Counted from the stretch's first letter, positions 24,827 through 33,780 are shown. The stretch: DNA of 64,000 nt from Romboutsia sp. CE17 (GCF_012317385.1 NZ_CP051144.1:682001-746000); one strand, 5' to 3'. The notes: generated by a model from the letters alone, not told the origin. Program-made: numbers and translations.

Positions 24827-26501
24827 TGAAGAAAAAAGAATGTCTGGAATAAAAATAATGGCAAGATTAATAAAAATACTAAAGCCACTTGCTCCAATAA
24901 TGATGATAACAATAACTTTTGGAGTTTTAGGATTTTTAGCAGCAACTGCTGTAACTACATTTGGGGCAGTTGCAATAGGAGATATATTAGGAATAGATAT
25001 GTATTTTAGTTTAAGTGATACAGTTAAACTAATAATAGCTTGTGCAATACTTAGAGGTATATTAAGATCAGTTGAGCAATATTCAGGTCATTATATAGCA
25101 TTTAGAATACTTGCAATATTAAGAGACATAGTTTTTAAAGCTTTAAGAAAATTAGCACCGGCAAAGTTAGAAACTAAAGAAAAAGGAAATCTTATATCAG
25201 TTATAACTAGCGATATAGAGTTACTTGAAGTATTTTATGCACATACAATAGCTCCAATAGCTATAGCAATATTAACTTCATCTATAACAGCAGCTATACT
25301 ATACTTTATAAATCCATATTTTGGATTAATAGGAGTAGTATTCTACCTAATTATAGGATGCGCTATACCTGTTATGTCGTCAAAATTTGCTAATCAAGCA
25401 GGTCTTGAGTATAGAAATGAATTTGGTAGAACTAATAGTTTCTTATTAGATTCATTAAAAGGTATAAAAGAAGTTTTATTATTTAATGTAGGTGAAGAAC
25501 GTATTCAAGCTATAAATGAAAATAGTGAAAAATTAAATGATAAAATGGCAGTTATAAAAGAGCATGAAGGTATAATAAGAGCATTTACTGATGTGACTAT
25601 AATGGTTGCTATACTTATAACTTTATTTACAGGAGTTAAGTTATTTGAAGTAGGTACTATAAACTTAGGACAAGTAATACTTGCAGTAGTTCTTTTAGCA
25701 AGTTCATTTGGACCAACTGTTGCTCTAAGTAACTTATCTAATAACTTAATGCATACTTTTGCTTGTGCACAAAGATTATTTAATATATTAGACGAAGTTC
25801 CAGCAGTTAAAGAAGTTGCCGGAGAAGAAAACTTAAATACAGATTCTATAAGTATAGAAAATGTTGATTTTAAATATGATGGAAGAAGTGAAAACTTACT
25901 AAAAAATCTAAACCTTAAGATTAATAAAGGTGATAAGGTTGCAATAATTGGACCAAGTGGATGTGGGAAAAGTACATTACTTAAGCTTATAATGAGATTT
26001 TGGGATGTAGATAATGGAGAAATAAAGATAGATAATAAAAACATTAAAAACATACCTACAAAATCATTAAGAAAGAAGCAATCTTTAGTAAGTCAAGAAA
26101 CATTCTTATTTAATGATACTATAGAAAATAATATAAAAATAGGTAAGTATGATGCAACTGAAGAAGAAGTAATAGAGGCAGCTAAAAAAGCATCTATACA
26201 TGAGTTTATAACTACATTACCTAATGGATATAAGACTAATGTAGGTGAAATAGGTTCAAACCTTTCTTCTGGAGAAAGACAAAGATTAGGTATAGCTAGA
26301 GCTTTCTTACATAATCCAGATGTGCTTATATTAGATGAACCAACGAGCAACTTAGATACTTTAAATGAGGCTGAGATATTAAAGAGCATTAAGTCTGAGT
26401 CTAAAGATAAAACTATTATAATGGTATCTCATAGAAAGTCTAGTACAGCAATTTGTGATAAAAAGATTTATGTTAGAAATAATAGATTAGAGTTAAGTTA
26501 A
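24819..26501 (+). CDS. ABC exporter half-transporter, CydC-like
   Basis: 560 residues, TM domain about 1-310 and ATPase domain about 335-560: Walker A GPSGCGKST, signature LSSGERQR (Ser in place of the second residue), Walker B VLILDEPTSN, switch His in VSHRK. GTG start at 24819 with TGGAGG nine bases upstream, inside the end of the first half-transporter. The next gene (YgbA_NO) starts 10 bases downstream, so all four genes are one operon. Confidence 0.88.
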   Translation: MNNEEKRMSGIKIMARLIKILKPLAPIMMITITFGVLGFLAATAVTTFGAVAIGDILGIDMYFSLSDTVKLIIACAILRGILRSVEQYSGHYIAFRILAILRDIVFKALRKLAPAKLETKEKGNLISVITSDIELLEVFYAHTIAPIAIAILTSSITAAILYFINPYFGLIGVVFYLIIGCAIPVMSSKFANQAGLEYRNEFGRTNSFLLDSLKGIKEVLLFNVGEERIQAINENSEKLNDKMAVIKEHEGIIRAFTDVTIMVAILITLFTGVKLFEVGTINLGQVILAVVLLASSFGPTVALSNLSNNLMHTFACAQRLFNILDEVPAVKEVAGEENLNTDSISIENVDFKYDGRSENLLKNLNLKINKGDKVAIIGPSGCGKSTLLKLIMRFWDVDNGEIKIDNKNIKNIPTKSLRKKQSLVSQETFLFNDTIENNIKIGKYDATEEEVIEAAKKASIHEFITTLPNGYKTNVGEIGSNLSSGERQRLGIARAFLHNPDVLILDEPTSNLDTLNEAEILKSIKSESKDKTIIMVSHRKSSTAICDKKIYVRNNRLELS

Positions 26502-26511
26502 AGAGGATATT

Positions 26512-26811
26512 ATGAGTAGAATACAAAGAGAAAAAGAAATTATAGATCTAATGATAAAAATATATTGCAATAAAAAACATAAGACTAAAAAAGATGAATT
26601 ATGTGATGAATGCAAAGAACTCTTAGAATATGCTCATAAAAGGCTAGATTTTTGTAAATTTGGTGAGGAAAAGAAATTTTGTAGTAAATGTCCAATACAT
26701 TGCTATAAAAAGGACATGAAAATTAAAATTAAAGAGGTTATGAAGTTTTCAGGCCCTAGATTACTTTTTTATAATCCTGTAGAAGTTATAAAGCATATAC
26801 TTGAAAAATAG
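26512..26811 (+). CDS. YgbA_NO (nitrous oxide-stimulated promoter) family protein
   Basis: 99 residues with conserved Cys pattern CDECKELLEYAHKRLDFCKFG and CSKCPIHCY, the signature of the YgbA family. In enterobacteria the homologue is induced by NO and helps recovery from nitrosative stress and iron limitation. The Cys set suggests an iron-sulfur or zinc site. It ends the DUF454-ABC-ABC operon, hinting that the exporter serves redox or iron homeostasis (inference). Confidence 0.9.
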   Translation: MSRIQREKEIIDLMIKIYCNKKHKTKKDELCDECKELLEYAHKRLDFCKFGEEKKFCSKCPIHCYKKDMKIKIKEVMKFSGPRLLFYNPVEVIKHILEK

Positions 26812-26826
26812 AATAGACTATAAGAG

Positions 26827-26876
26827 ATAAATGGTGAATATTATTTTGAAATAAAAGTAATATTCACCATTTATTA
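26827..26876. terminator. Bidirectional terminator between YgbA_NO and HAD genes
   Basis: Perfect 17-bp stem (26827-26843 with 26858-26874) around AATGGTGAATATT, loop of 14. Confidence 0.8.
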
Positions 26877-26885
26877 TTTAAAAAA

Positions 26886-27701
26886 TTATTTATTTAATAT
26901 GAATTTATTAATGACATTAGCAACTCCGTGATCATTGTTGCTAGTAGTTATAAAGTCTGCTATATCTTTTATGCTTTCACGTGCATTTGCCATAGCAACT
27001 CCAAGACCTGCATATTTAATCATATGCTGATCATTTTCTTCATCCCCAACAGCAATGGCTTTTTCTATAGGGATGTCTATACTTTTACATAAAGATTTAA
27101 GAGCATTTCCTTTATTAGCATCTTTATTTAAAAATTCTAAGAAGAAAGGTGCAGACCTAACTATAGTATATTTATCATAAAAATAATCAGGTATATTTTT
27201 CATTATAAGCTCAAGCTTTTCAGGATTATCAGTAATCATTACCTTACAGAATTTAATATTGTCATTTATATGTTCTATAGGAATATGTTCTATAGGAATT
27301 TGATTGATTTTAGCTTCTAGTTTAGTGTATTCACCAGGTGTTTCATTTGGAGTAACTAGACTAGTAGGAGTATTTATATGAATAAAAGTATCATGTTTTT
27401 TGTATATTTCATTATAAATTAAATTAAAATCATCAAATTTCATTTCTAAATTACATAAAACTTTTTTACTTTTTACTTCCTGAACAACAGCTCCATTAAA
27501 ACAAATCACATAATCTCCGTCATCTGTAAGGTTTAGTTCTTGTAAAAGAGGAGTTACCCCTGGTAAAGGTCTACCTGTAGATAAAACAACTTTAGTACCT
27601 TGTTTTTTCGCTTCTTGTATAGAATTGAAAACTTCAGGTGTTATTTTTTTTTCAGTATTTAATAAAGTTCCATCAATATCTAATGCAATTAGTTTATACA
27701 T
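26886..27701 (-). CDS. Cof-type HAD-IIB phosphatase
   Basis: Sugar-phosphate or nucleotide phosphatase of the YidA/Cof class. 271 residues. HAD motif I DIDGTLLN at 8-15 (nucleophile D8), motif II STGRP near 41-45, motif III Lys, motif IV GDEENDQHMI near 218-227 and VAMANA. Ribosome site GGAGGTAGT before the ATG on the minus strand. Monocistronic, divergent from the M3 peptidase. Physiological substrate not predictable. Confidence 0.92.
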   Translation of the reverse strand: MYKLIALDIDGTLLNTEKKITPEVFNSIQEAKKQGTKVVLSTGRPLPGVTPLLQELNLTDDGDYVICFNGAVVQEVKSKKVLCNLEMKFDDFNLIYNEIYKKHDTFIHINTPTSLVTPNETPGEYTKLEAKINQIPIEHIPIEHINDNIKFCKVMITDNPEKLELIMKNIPDYFYDKYTIVRSAPFFLEFLNKDANKGNALKSLCKSIDIPIEKAIAVGDEENDQHMIKYAGLGVAMANARESIKDIADFITTSNNDHGVANVINKFILNK

Positions 27702-27829
27702 ACTACCTCCAAATAATATATATTTATTATAATTTAGATTATATCAATATATATATAAATTGTGTGTAGAAAATATTTATTATATTGTATAATTTAATTA
27801 TGAAACTATGGAATAAAAGGAGATAAAAA

Positions 27830-29524
27830 ATGAAATTTTCAGAATTTGAATATAAAAGACCAAATTATAATGAGATAAAAGAAGTATTTAAAGAAAAAGT
27901 AAGTAATATAGAAAAATCTTTTACATATGAAGAACAAAAAAAGCATATAGATGATTTAAATGTAATTAGAAATAATATAGAAAGCATGTCTACCATAGCA
28001 TCTATAAGACATAGCATAAACACTGAAGATGAAATTTATGATAAAGAAAATATTTACTGGGATGAATACTCACCATTATTTGAAGAGTTAAACTCTTTAT
28101 TTTATAAAGCTATAGTAAATTCTAAATTTAAAAAAGATATTATTAGTGATTATGGAAGACAATTTTACAAAATAGTTGAATATTCATTAAAGTCATTTTC
28201 TAGTGAAATTATACAAGAGTTACAAGAGGAAAATAAACTTTGTTCAGAATATACAAAACTATTGTCAACTGCAAAAATTAATTTTGAAGGGGAGGAAAGG
28301 AATTTATCAGGTCTAGGTTCATTTATGCTTTCAAAGGATAGAAGTATGAGAGAAAAAGCATCAAAAGCTTATTATGGATATTTTGAAGATAATGAAGATA
28401 AATTTGATGAAGTTTTTGATAAACTTGTTAAAGTTAGAAGTAAAATAGCTGATAAATTAGGCTTTAAAAACTTTGTTGAAGTTGGATATATAAGAATGAT
28501 GAGAACTGATTATAATTCAGACATGGTATCTAACTTTAGAAAGCAAGTTTTAAATTATATAGTACCCTTAGCAAATGAGCTTTATAATAGACAAGAAAAA
28601 AGACTTAATTTAGATAAGTTGACTTATATAGATGAGAATTTTGAATTTATGAGTGGGAATGCAGTTCCAAAAGGATCACCTGAGTATATTATTGAAAATG
28701 GTAAAAAAATGTACTCTGAATTATCAAAAGAAACTAAAGAATTTTTTGAGTTTATGCTAGAAAATGAATTGATGGACTTAGTAACTAAGAAAGGTAAGGC
28801 TGCAGGAGGATATTGTACATATATACCTAATTATAAATCTCCATTTATATTTTCAAACTTTAATCAAACTTCTGATGATATAGATGTTCTTACTCATGAA
28901 GCTGGTCATGCATTTCAATTATATATGTCTAGAGATATAGAAATGCCAGAAATAAATTTCCCTACTTTTGAGAGTTGTGAAATTCACTCAATGAGTATGG
29001 AGTTTATAACATGGCCATGGATGGAGTTATTTTTTAAAGAAGATACTGAGAAGTATAAATTTACTCATATGTCAGCTGCAATTAAATTTATACCATATGG
29101 GGTATTAGTTGATGAATTTCAACATTATATATACGAAAATCCTAATATGGATAAGAATGAAAGAAAAAGTATTTGGAGAAAGTTAGAAAAAAAATATTTA
29201 CCTCATAAAAATTATGAAGGATGTGATTTCTTAGAAAGAGGAACTTGGTGGTTTAAACAAGGTCATATATTTAAGAATCCATTCTACTATATAGACTATA
29301 CTCTAGCACAAATATGTTCTCTTCAATTTTGGAAAAAAATAAGGGAAAATAAAGATGAGACTTGGAATGATTACTTAAATATATGTAAAGTAGGGGGGAG
29401 AAAATCATTCTTAGAAATAGTGGAAATAGGTAACTTAAAATCTCCATTTGAAGATGGTTGTGTAGAAAGTGTAATCAATAATATACAAGACTGGCTAAAT
29501 AGTGTAGATGATACTAGATTATAA
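27830..29524 (+). CDS. M3 family oligoendopeptidase (PepF-like)
   Basis: Cytoplasmic zinc metallopeptidase that degrades short peptides. 564 residues, typical for clostridial M3B enzymes. HEAGH at 356-360 supplies two zinc ligands and the catalytic Glu, and ESCEIHSMSMEF supplies the third ligand region. No signal peptide. AAAGGAG precedes the ATG. It is 38 bases before a thioredoxin-reductase gene and could be co-transcribed with it. Confidence 0.92.
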   Translation: MKFSEFEYKRPNYNEIKEVFKEKVSNIEKSFTYEEQKKHIDDLNVIRNNIESMSTIASIRHSINTEDEIYDKENIYWDEYSPLFEELNSLFYKAIVNSKFKKDIISDYGRQFYKIVEYSLKSFSSEIIQELQEENKLCSEYTKLLSTAKINFEGEERNLSGLGSFMLSKDRSMREKASKAYYGYFEDNEDKFDEVFDKLVKVRSKIADKLGFKNFVEVGYIRMMRTDYNSDMVSNFRKQVLNYIVPLANELYNRQEKRLNLDKLTYIDENFEFMSGNAVPKGSPEYIIENGKKMYSELSKETKEFFEFMLENELMDLVTKKGKAAGGYCTYIPNYKSPFIFSNFNQTSDDIDVLTHEAGHAFQLYMSRDIEMPEINFPTFESCEIHSMSMEFITWPWMELFFKEDTEKYKFTHMSAAIKFIPYGVLVDEFQHYIYENPNMDKNERKSIWRKLEKKYLPHKNYEGCDFLERGTWWFKQGHIFKNPFYYIDYTLAQICSLQFWKKIRENKDETWNDYLNICKVGGRKSFLEIVEIGNLKSPFEDGCVESVINNIQDWLNSVDDTRL

Positions 29525-29562
29525 TATATTAGGGGTAGGAAGGGTTTTAAAGGGAAAGAGAT

Positions 29563-30507
29563 ATGAAAGAAATATATGATTTAATAATTTTAGGAGGAGG
29601 GCCAGCAGGCCTTTCTTCTGGTATATATGCTTCTAGATCAAAACTTAATACTTTAATAATAGAAAAAAAGAAAAATGGTGGATCTATAGTAAACACATAT
29701 GATATTGAAAACTATCCAGGAGCCATAGATGGGGAAACAGGAATAAGCTTGATTAGTAGAATGAAAAATCAATGTATAGAATTTGGATGTAAATTTGTGC
29801 AAGATGAGATAGTAAGTGTTGAATTAGAATCAAAAATAAAGTCATTAAGAGGTAAATGTTTTCAGTACAAGTGTAAGTCTTTAATAATAGCAACTGGATC
29901 AAAACCTAAGGAATTAAATATAGACAATGAAAAAGAATTTATAGGTAAAGGGATATCTTACTGCTCTATATGTGATGGTCATTTATTTGAAAGTTTAGAT
30001 ATTGTTTTAATAGGTTCGGGAGAAAGTGCTGCCAAGGAAGGGTTATATTTAACTAAATATGCTAATAAGGTTAATATAGTTTCTAGGAGTAATGACTTAA
30101 AATGCTCTAAGCTAATGAAAGAAAAGTTAGATAATAATATTAAAATTAATATGTTTTTTAATAAAATTGTTAGTGAATTAAATGGAGATGGAATTTTAGA
30201 AAAAATAGTTTTTAAAGATATAAATACTAATGAATATATTGAATTTGAAGCAAAAGAAGAAGATGGTGTAATAGGTCTATTTATATTTATAGGTCTTAAT
30301 CCAGAAACAAAAATATTTGAAGGAATACTTAATATAGATGATAATGGATATATAGTTACTGACGAAAGTATGAAAACCAATATACAGGGTGTTTTTGCTG
30401 CGGGAGATTGTAGATATAAAAAATTAAGACAGGTTGTAACGGCGACCAGTGATGGTGCAATAGCATCCATGTCAGCAGAAGAGTATATAAAGGAGATATT
30501 TGTGTAG
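29563..30507 (+). CDS. trxB: Thioredoxin reductase-family flavoprotein
   Basis: Reduces thioredoxin via FAD and a CSIC redox disulfide (C134, C137). FAD motif GGGPAG at 11-16 and a second GSGESA at 151-156. The NADPH-specificity motif HRRxxFR is not present (the region reads VSRSNDLK), so the electron donor may not be NADPH. Clostridia also have ferredoxin-linked versions; that is a hypothesis here. 314 residues. The thioredoxin gene follows 18 bases downstream. Confidence 0.9.
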   Translation: MKEIYDLIILGGGPAGLSSGIYASRSKLNTLIIEKKKNGGSIVNTYDIENYPGAIDGETGISLISRMKNQCIEFGCKFVQDEIVSVELESKIKSLRGKCFQYKCKSLIIATGSKPKELNIDNEKEFIGKGISYCSICDGHLFESLDIVLIGSGESAAKEGLYLTKYANKVNIVSRSNDLKCSKLMKEKLDNNIKINMFFNKIVSELNGDGILEKIVFKDINTNEYIEFEAKEEDGVIGLFIFIGLNPETKIFEGILNIDDNGYIVTDESMKTNIQGVFAAGDCRYKKLRQVVTATSDGAIASMSAEEYIKEIFV

Positions 30508-30525
30508 ATTTTAATGGAGGTTTAT

Positions 30526-30843
30526 ATGGTAACTGTAGATAAAAATACTTTTGAGAATGAGGTTTTAAGCTATAAAGGTACAGTTGTAGTAGAATTTTGG
30601 AGCCAAATGTGTGAACCTTGTAAAGAACTTTTACCGGTTATAGAAAAACTAGATGAAAAATATGGACATAGAATAAAATTTTGTGAGATAGATACAAAAA
30701 AAGCTACACGATTAGCCATAAAAGAAAAAATCATTGGCCTTCCAGCAATTGCAGTTTATCAAAATGGAGAGAAAATTGATGAAATTATAAAAGAAAAAGC
30801 TACAAAAGAGAATATAGAAGAAATGATAAAAAAATATATATAG
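30526..30843 (+). CDS. trxA: Thioredoxin with CEPC active site
   Basis: 105-residue thioredoxin fold. Active site C29-E-P-C32, preceded by Met in place of the usual Trp (WCGPC), so its redox potential probably differs from classical thioredoxin. The cis-Pro is in GLPAI. Start at 30526 is chosen since GGAGG lies at 30516-30520; the ATG at 30514 overlaps that site. Operon with the reductase. Confidence 0.92.
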   Translation: MVTVDKNTFENEVLSYKGTVVVEFWSQMCEPCKELLPVIEKLDEKYGHRIKFCEIDTKKATRLAIKEKIIGLPAIAVYQNGEKIDEIIKEKATKENIEEMIKKYI

Positions 30844-30865
30844 TATATAGAGATGTATGTTTATG

Positions 30866-30894
30866 TTGAATTAAATAAAAATATAATATATAAT
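30866..30894 (+). promoter_or_regulatory. Sigma-A-type promoter of xpt riboswitch leader
   Basis: TTGAAT (30866-30871), 17-base spacer, TATAAT (30889-30894). Transcription would start near 30901, just before the aptamer. Confidence 0.7.
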
Positions 30895-30909
30895 ATAAGA
30901 AAATTGAAT

Positions 30910-30988
30910 ATATTTCCTGTATATTTTTGATGATAGGGTTCAAATGTTTCTACCAAGCTACCGTAAATTGCTTGACTACAGGAGTTTA
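30910..30988 (+). ncRNA. Purine (guanine-type) riboswitch aptamer
   Basis: P1 is TCCTGTA (30915) with TACAGGA (30977-30983). P2 is TTTGA/TCAAA with a GATAGGG-type loop, J2/3 is GTTTCTACC, and P3 is AAGC/GCTT with loop ACCGTAAATT. The ligand-selecting base in GACTA is C, which specifies guanine/hypoxanthine (U would mean adenine). It precedes xpt, its classical target. Confidence 0.93.
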
Positions 30989-31070
30989 AAATATAATTAC
31001 TTAAGAAAATCTACATATAAATAAAGTTAAGTATAAGTATAAAATTAGATTTGATAAGCGTAATAGATTA

Positions 31071-31105
31071 AAAACTCCTGTCTAAAATTAGGCAGGAGTT
31101 TTTTA
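31071..31105 (+). terminator. Riboswitch-controlled terminator of xpt
   Basis: 15-bp stem AAAACTCCTG... with its mirror (31071-31085 with 31088-31102) followed by T6. ACAGGAGTTT at the 3' side of aptamer P1 is complementary to AAACTCCTGT of this stem, giving an antiterminator. So bound purine should stop transcription (OFF switch). Confidence 0.88.
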
Positions 31106-31134
31106 CAAATTTTTATATCTAGGAGGAGAATTGC

Positions 31135-31707
31135 ATGAAGTTATTACAAGAAAAAATATTAAATGAAGGTAGTATATCTGGTAAAGATATACTTAAGGTT
31201 GATAGTTTCTTAAATCATCAACTAGATGTAGCTTTTTTAAATGAGATAGGTAAAGAGTTTAAAAATAGATTTGAAGATAAGAAGATCGATAAAATTCTAA
31301 CTATAGAAGCCTCAGGAATAGCTATAGCATCAATTGCATCTCAGCATTTTGGTAATGTACCTGTAGTATTTGCTAAAAAAGTGGAATCTAAGAATTTAGA
31401 TAAAGATGTATATGAAACTAAGGTATACTCATTTACTAAAGGTAAAGAGTATAGTGTAAAGGTATCAAAAAGATACTTAAATGAAGGTGAAAACATACTA
31501 GTGATAGATGACTTCTTAGCTAATGGAAGGGCAGCTTTAGGTCTTAAAGATCTAGTAGAACAAGCTAATGCTAATTTAGCTGGTATAGGAATTGTAATAG
31601 AGAAAGGATTCCAAGAAGGAAGAGATCTTTTAGAAGAAGCTGGAGTTAATTTACAATCTTTAGCAATAATAGACTCTATAGAAGATGGAACTATAAAATT
31701 TAGATAA
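31135..31707 (+). CDS. xpt: Xanthine phosphoribosyltransferase
   Basis: Salvages xanthine to XMP using PRPP. 190 residues, the usual length. The PRPP loop reads [13 protein letters not shown] (about 121-133). [11 protein letters not shown] near 60-70 is the family's pyrophosphate-loop region. AGGAGGAG precedes the ATG. Controlled by the guanine riboswitch upstream; no second gene is in the unit, and a terminator follows at 31719. Confidence 0.96.
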   Translation: MKLLQEKILNEGSISGKDILKVDSFLNHQLDVAFLNEIGKEFKNRFEDKKIDKILTIEASGIAIASIASQHFGNVPVVFAKKVESKNLDKDVYETKVYSFTKGKEYSVKVSKRYLNEGENILVIDDFLANGRAALGLKDLVEQANANLAGIGIVIEKGFQEGRDLLEEAGVNLQSLAIIDSIEDGTIKFR

Positions 31708-31718
31708 ATTATTATATA

Positions 31719-31753
31719 AACTTGGATGAAATTATATACATCCGAGTTTTTTA
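31719..31753 (+). terminator. Rho-independent terminator after xpt
   Basis: 10-bp stem AACTTGGATG with CATCCGAGTT (G-U pair), followed by T6. Confidence 0.85.
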
Positions 31754-31844
31754 TTTATAAAAAAAGATAATTTATTTTCAGTGTTAAAATTTTATTTATA
31801 TACTAATTTTTAGGAAAAAATGCTATACTATTTAAAAACTAATA

Positions 31845-31906
31845 ATATTTTGTCTATTACTTATATTAATATTATAAATATTATATATAAGTAATAGACA
31901 AAATAT
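31845..31906. promoter_or_regulatory. 22-bp perfect palindrome containing a sigma-A-like promoter, upstream of transaldolase
   Basis: Arms 31845-31866 and 31885-31906 are perfectly complementary over 22 bases with an 18-base centre. TTGTCT (31850) and TATAAA (31873) with 17-base spacing form a plausible promoter: the -35 lies inside the left arm and the -10 in the centre. There is no T run after the right arm, so it is not a standard terminator. It looks like an operator for a dimeric regulator, or a leader hairpin. Confidence 0.55.
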
Positions 31907-31975
31907 AAATAATGTTGATTAAAATTTATTATGTTGAATTCAAAGAATTTAATTAGTTTCATAGGAGGTATATAA

Positions 31976-32626
31976 ATGAAATTTTTTATAGATACAGCTA
32001 ATGTTGAAGAAATAAAGCAAGCCAATGAATTAGGTGTAATATGCGGAGTAACTACAAATCCATCATTAATAGTTAAAGAAGGTAGAGACTTTATTGAAGT
32101 TATAAAAGAGATTTCTTCTATAGTAGATGGACCAATAAGTGCAGAAGTAATAAGCTTAGACCACGAAGGTATGGTAAAAGAAGCTGAAAAGTTATGCAAA
32201 ATACACAAGAATATAGTGATAAAAATACCAATGACAGAAGAAGGTTTAAAAGCCGTAAATATACTATCTAAAAAAGGAATAAAAACAAATGTTACATTAA
32301 TATTCTCAGCAGCTCAAGCGTTATTAGCATCTAGAGCAGGTGCTACATATGTAAGTCCTTTTGTTGGAAGACTAGATGATATTGGTAAGGATGGTATAGA
32401 ATTAATAGCAGAAATAGCAGAAATATTTGATGTAAATGCAATAGAAACTGAAATAATAGTTGCAAGCGTAAGAAATCCTATACATGTACTACAAGCAGCT
32501 AAAATAGGAGCTCATATAGCTACAGTTCCATTTAAAGTTATAAAACAAATGTTATTACACCCTTTAACAGATAAAGGTATAGCACAGTTTATGAAAGACT
32601 GGGAAGGATCGGAGCTAAAACTATAA
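31976..32626 (+). CDS. tal: Transaldolase, small (Fsa/TalC-like) type
   Basis: Pentose-phosphate enzyme of the 215-residue class I aldolase subfamily. Schiff-base K83 (VIKIPMT). Position 57 is Glu (SAEVIS) and 129 is Phe (SPFVGR). In true fructose-6-phosphate aldolase the matching residues are Gln59 and Tyr131, so transaldolase activity is more likely. AGGAGG precedes the ATG. Monocistronic, with a palindromic promoter upstream and a terminator downstream. Confidence 0.93.
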   Translation: MKFFIDTANVEEIKQANELGVICGVTTNPSLIVKEGRDFIEVIKEISSIVDGPISAEVISLDHEGMVKEAEKLCKIHKNIVIKIPMTEEGLKAVNILSKKGIKTNVTLIFSAAQALLASRAGATYVSPFVGRLDDIGKDGIELIAEIAEIFDVNAIETEIIVASVRNPIHVLQAAKIGAHIATVPFKVIKQMLLHPLTDKGIAQFMKDWEGSELKL

Positions 32627-32646
32627 TTAAACTAAATTTAGTATTT

Positions 32647-32685
32647 TAAAAGGCTAATCTACAATTAATAGATTAGCCTTTTAAT
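32647..32685 (+). terminator. Rho-independent terminator after transaldolase
   Basis: Perfect 15-bp stem TAAAAGGCTAATCTA with its mirror (32647-32661 with 32669-32683); moderate T tract. Confidence 0.82.
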
Positions 32686-33006
32686 TTTTACTCTAGAAAG
32701 TAATATAGATTATTTATAATTCATTTCCTTATCTAATTTATTTTTATATTTGCTTTATGTTTAAGTCTTGGTCATAGAAAATAAAATTTATTGTTCATAA
32801 TTATAAAAAATAATCATATAAAAATAAAGAATGAAATTAGATACTTAAAATATTAAAACTTATAAATAGAATAGGATTTGAACAGTGTGATCTATTAATG
32901 GAAAAATCAACGTTACTATAATTGAATAAAAAAGTGAAAATAAGTCATAATCTAAAAATAAGAATGTGAATCTAAGAAAAATAAAAATATGTATTAAATT
33001 AATATT
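32686..33006. other. Gene-free AT-rich spacer
   Basis: About 320 bases between the transaldolase terminator and the WalR-like boxes. I see no open frame with a ribosome site, no stable hairpin and no repeat. It may hold the far upstream part of the promoter for the gene at 33154. Confidence 0.5.
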
Positions 33007-33044
33007 TGTTACTTATTTGTAATCATAAGTAACAGAGATGTAAC
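33007..33044 (+). promoter_or_regulatory. Two WalR-like boxes upstream of secreted acidic protein
   Basis: TGTTAC-TTATT-TGTAAT (33007-33023) is an exact WalR-type direct repeat. AGTAAC-AGAGA-TGTAAC (33028-33044) matches with one deviation. The same stretch holds a 9-bp inverted repeat GTTACTTAT/ATAAGTAAC (33008-33033). It is 110-150 bases before the start codon. Confidence 0.5.
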
Positions 33045-33153
33045 TGTTATTTAATCATTTCCAGTGGTAATATTAAAGTATAGAAAAACAAAGGAATTAT
33101 ACAAAAATTTATAAAAATAAGTAATAATTATTTAGTAGAAGAGGGTGTATATT

Positions 33154-33744
33154 ATGAAAAAAGGAATCATAGCATTATCTATTTTATGTACAGGTTTATT
33201 ATTATTAGACCCATTAAAAAATATAAGTTTTGCAAGTAAGGATGAAAATTTAGAAGATAAAATTAATTCAAATGTTGTTACTAATATAGAAGAAAATAAC
33301 GATAAAACAAATAATGAAAATAATAAAGAAGAAAATATATACTATGAAAATGATGATAATATATCAAATGAAAAAGAAGAAGTAAGTGAATCAAAAGTTG
33401 AAAAAGAAAATATAGAAAAAGATATTTACGAAGAAAATAAAAAAGAGGATGTAAAAGTTTTTGAAGAAAATGAATATATAGAAACTTCTAAAGAAGATAA
33501 AGAAGTTGAATACAATGCAGTTTTAGATAAAGATGAAGCTGAAAGTATATTAAAAGGAATAAATCCAGAATTAGAATATATATATCAAGGAGATGAAAAT
33601 AATTTTTCTGCATTAAAAGAAAAAAATCTTACAGGATATGTGTTTTTACCAGATGTAGAAACTGATATTGGTTATTTTATAGATAAAACTAATTCAAATG
33701 TATATTTCTTCCATCCAAGTGGATATTTAGAATTAGTAAAGTAG
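33154..33744 (+). CDS. Secreted acidic protein of unknown function, 196 aa
   Basis: Signal peptide 1-27 (LLLLDPLKNISFAS), then about 90 residues of low-complexity Glu/Lys/Asn sequence (disordered spacer), then a compact C-terminal domain of about 70 residues (DEAESILKGINPELEYIYQG...VFFHPSGYLE type, aromatic-rich) not assigned to a family. GAGGGTG precedes ATG 33154; a GTG at 33145 overlaps that site. Monocistronic with terminator. The WalR-like boxes upstream and the exported, charged spacer suggest a wall-associated protein. Confidence 0.78.
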   Translation: MKKGIIALSILCTGLLLLDPLKNISFASKDENLEDKINSNVVTNIEENNDKTNNENNKEENIYYENDDNISNEKEEVSESKVEKENIEKDIYEENKKEDVKVFEENEYIETSKEDKEVEYNAVLDKDEAESILKGINPELEYIYQGDENNFSALKEKNLTGYVFLPDVETDIGYFIDKTNSNVYFFHPSGYLELVK

Positions 33745-33747
33745 ATT

Positions 33748-33778
33748 AAAAAACAAGCAACTATGCTTGTTTTTTTTT
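33748..33778 (+). terminator. Rho-independent terminator after secreted acidic protein
   Basis: AACAAGCA (33752-33759) pairs with TGCTTGTT (33764-33771), extended by A/T pairs, followed by a T run. Confidence 0.9.
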
Positions 33779-33780
33779 AT

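Noticed and set aside
31976-32626. True fructose-6-phosphate aldolase
   Set aside because: The residues at positions 57 and 129 are Glu and Phe, as in transaldolases, not the Gln and Tyr of Fsa.
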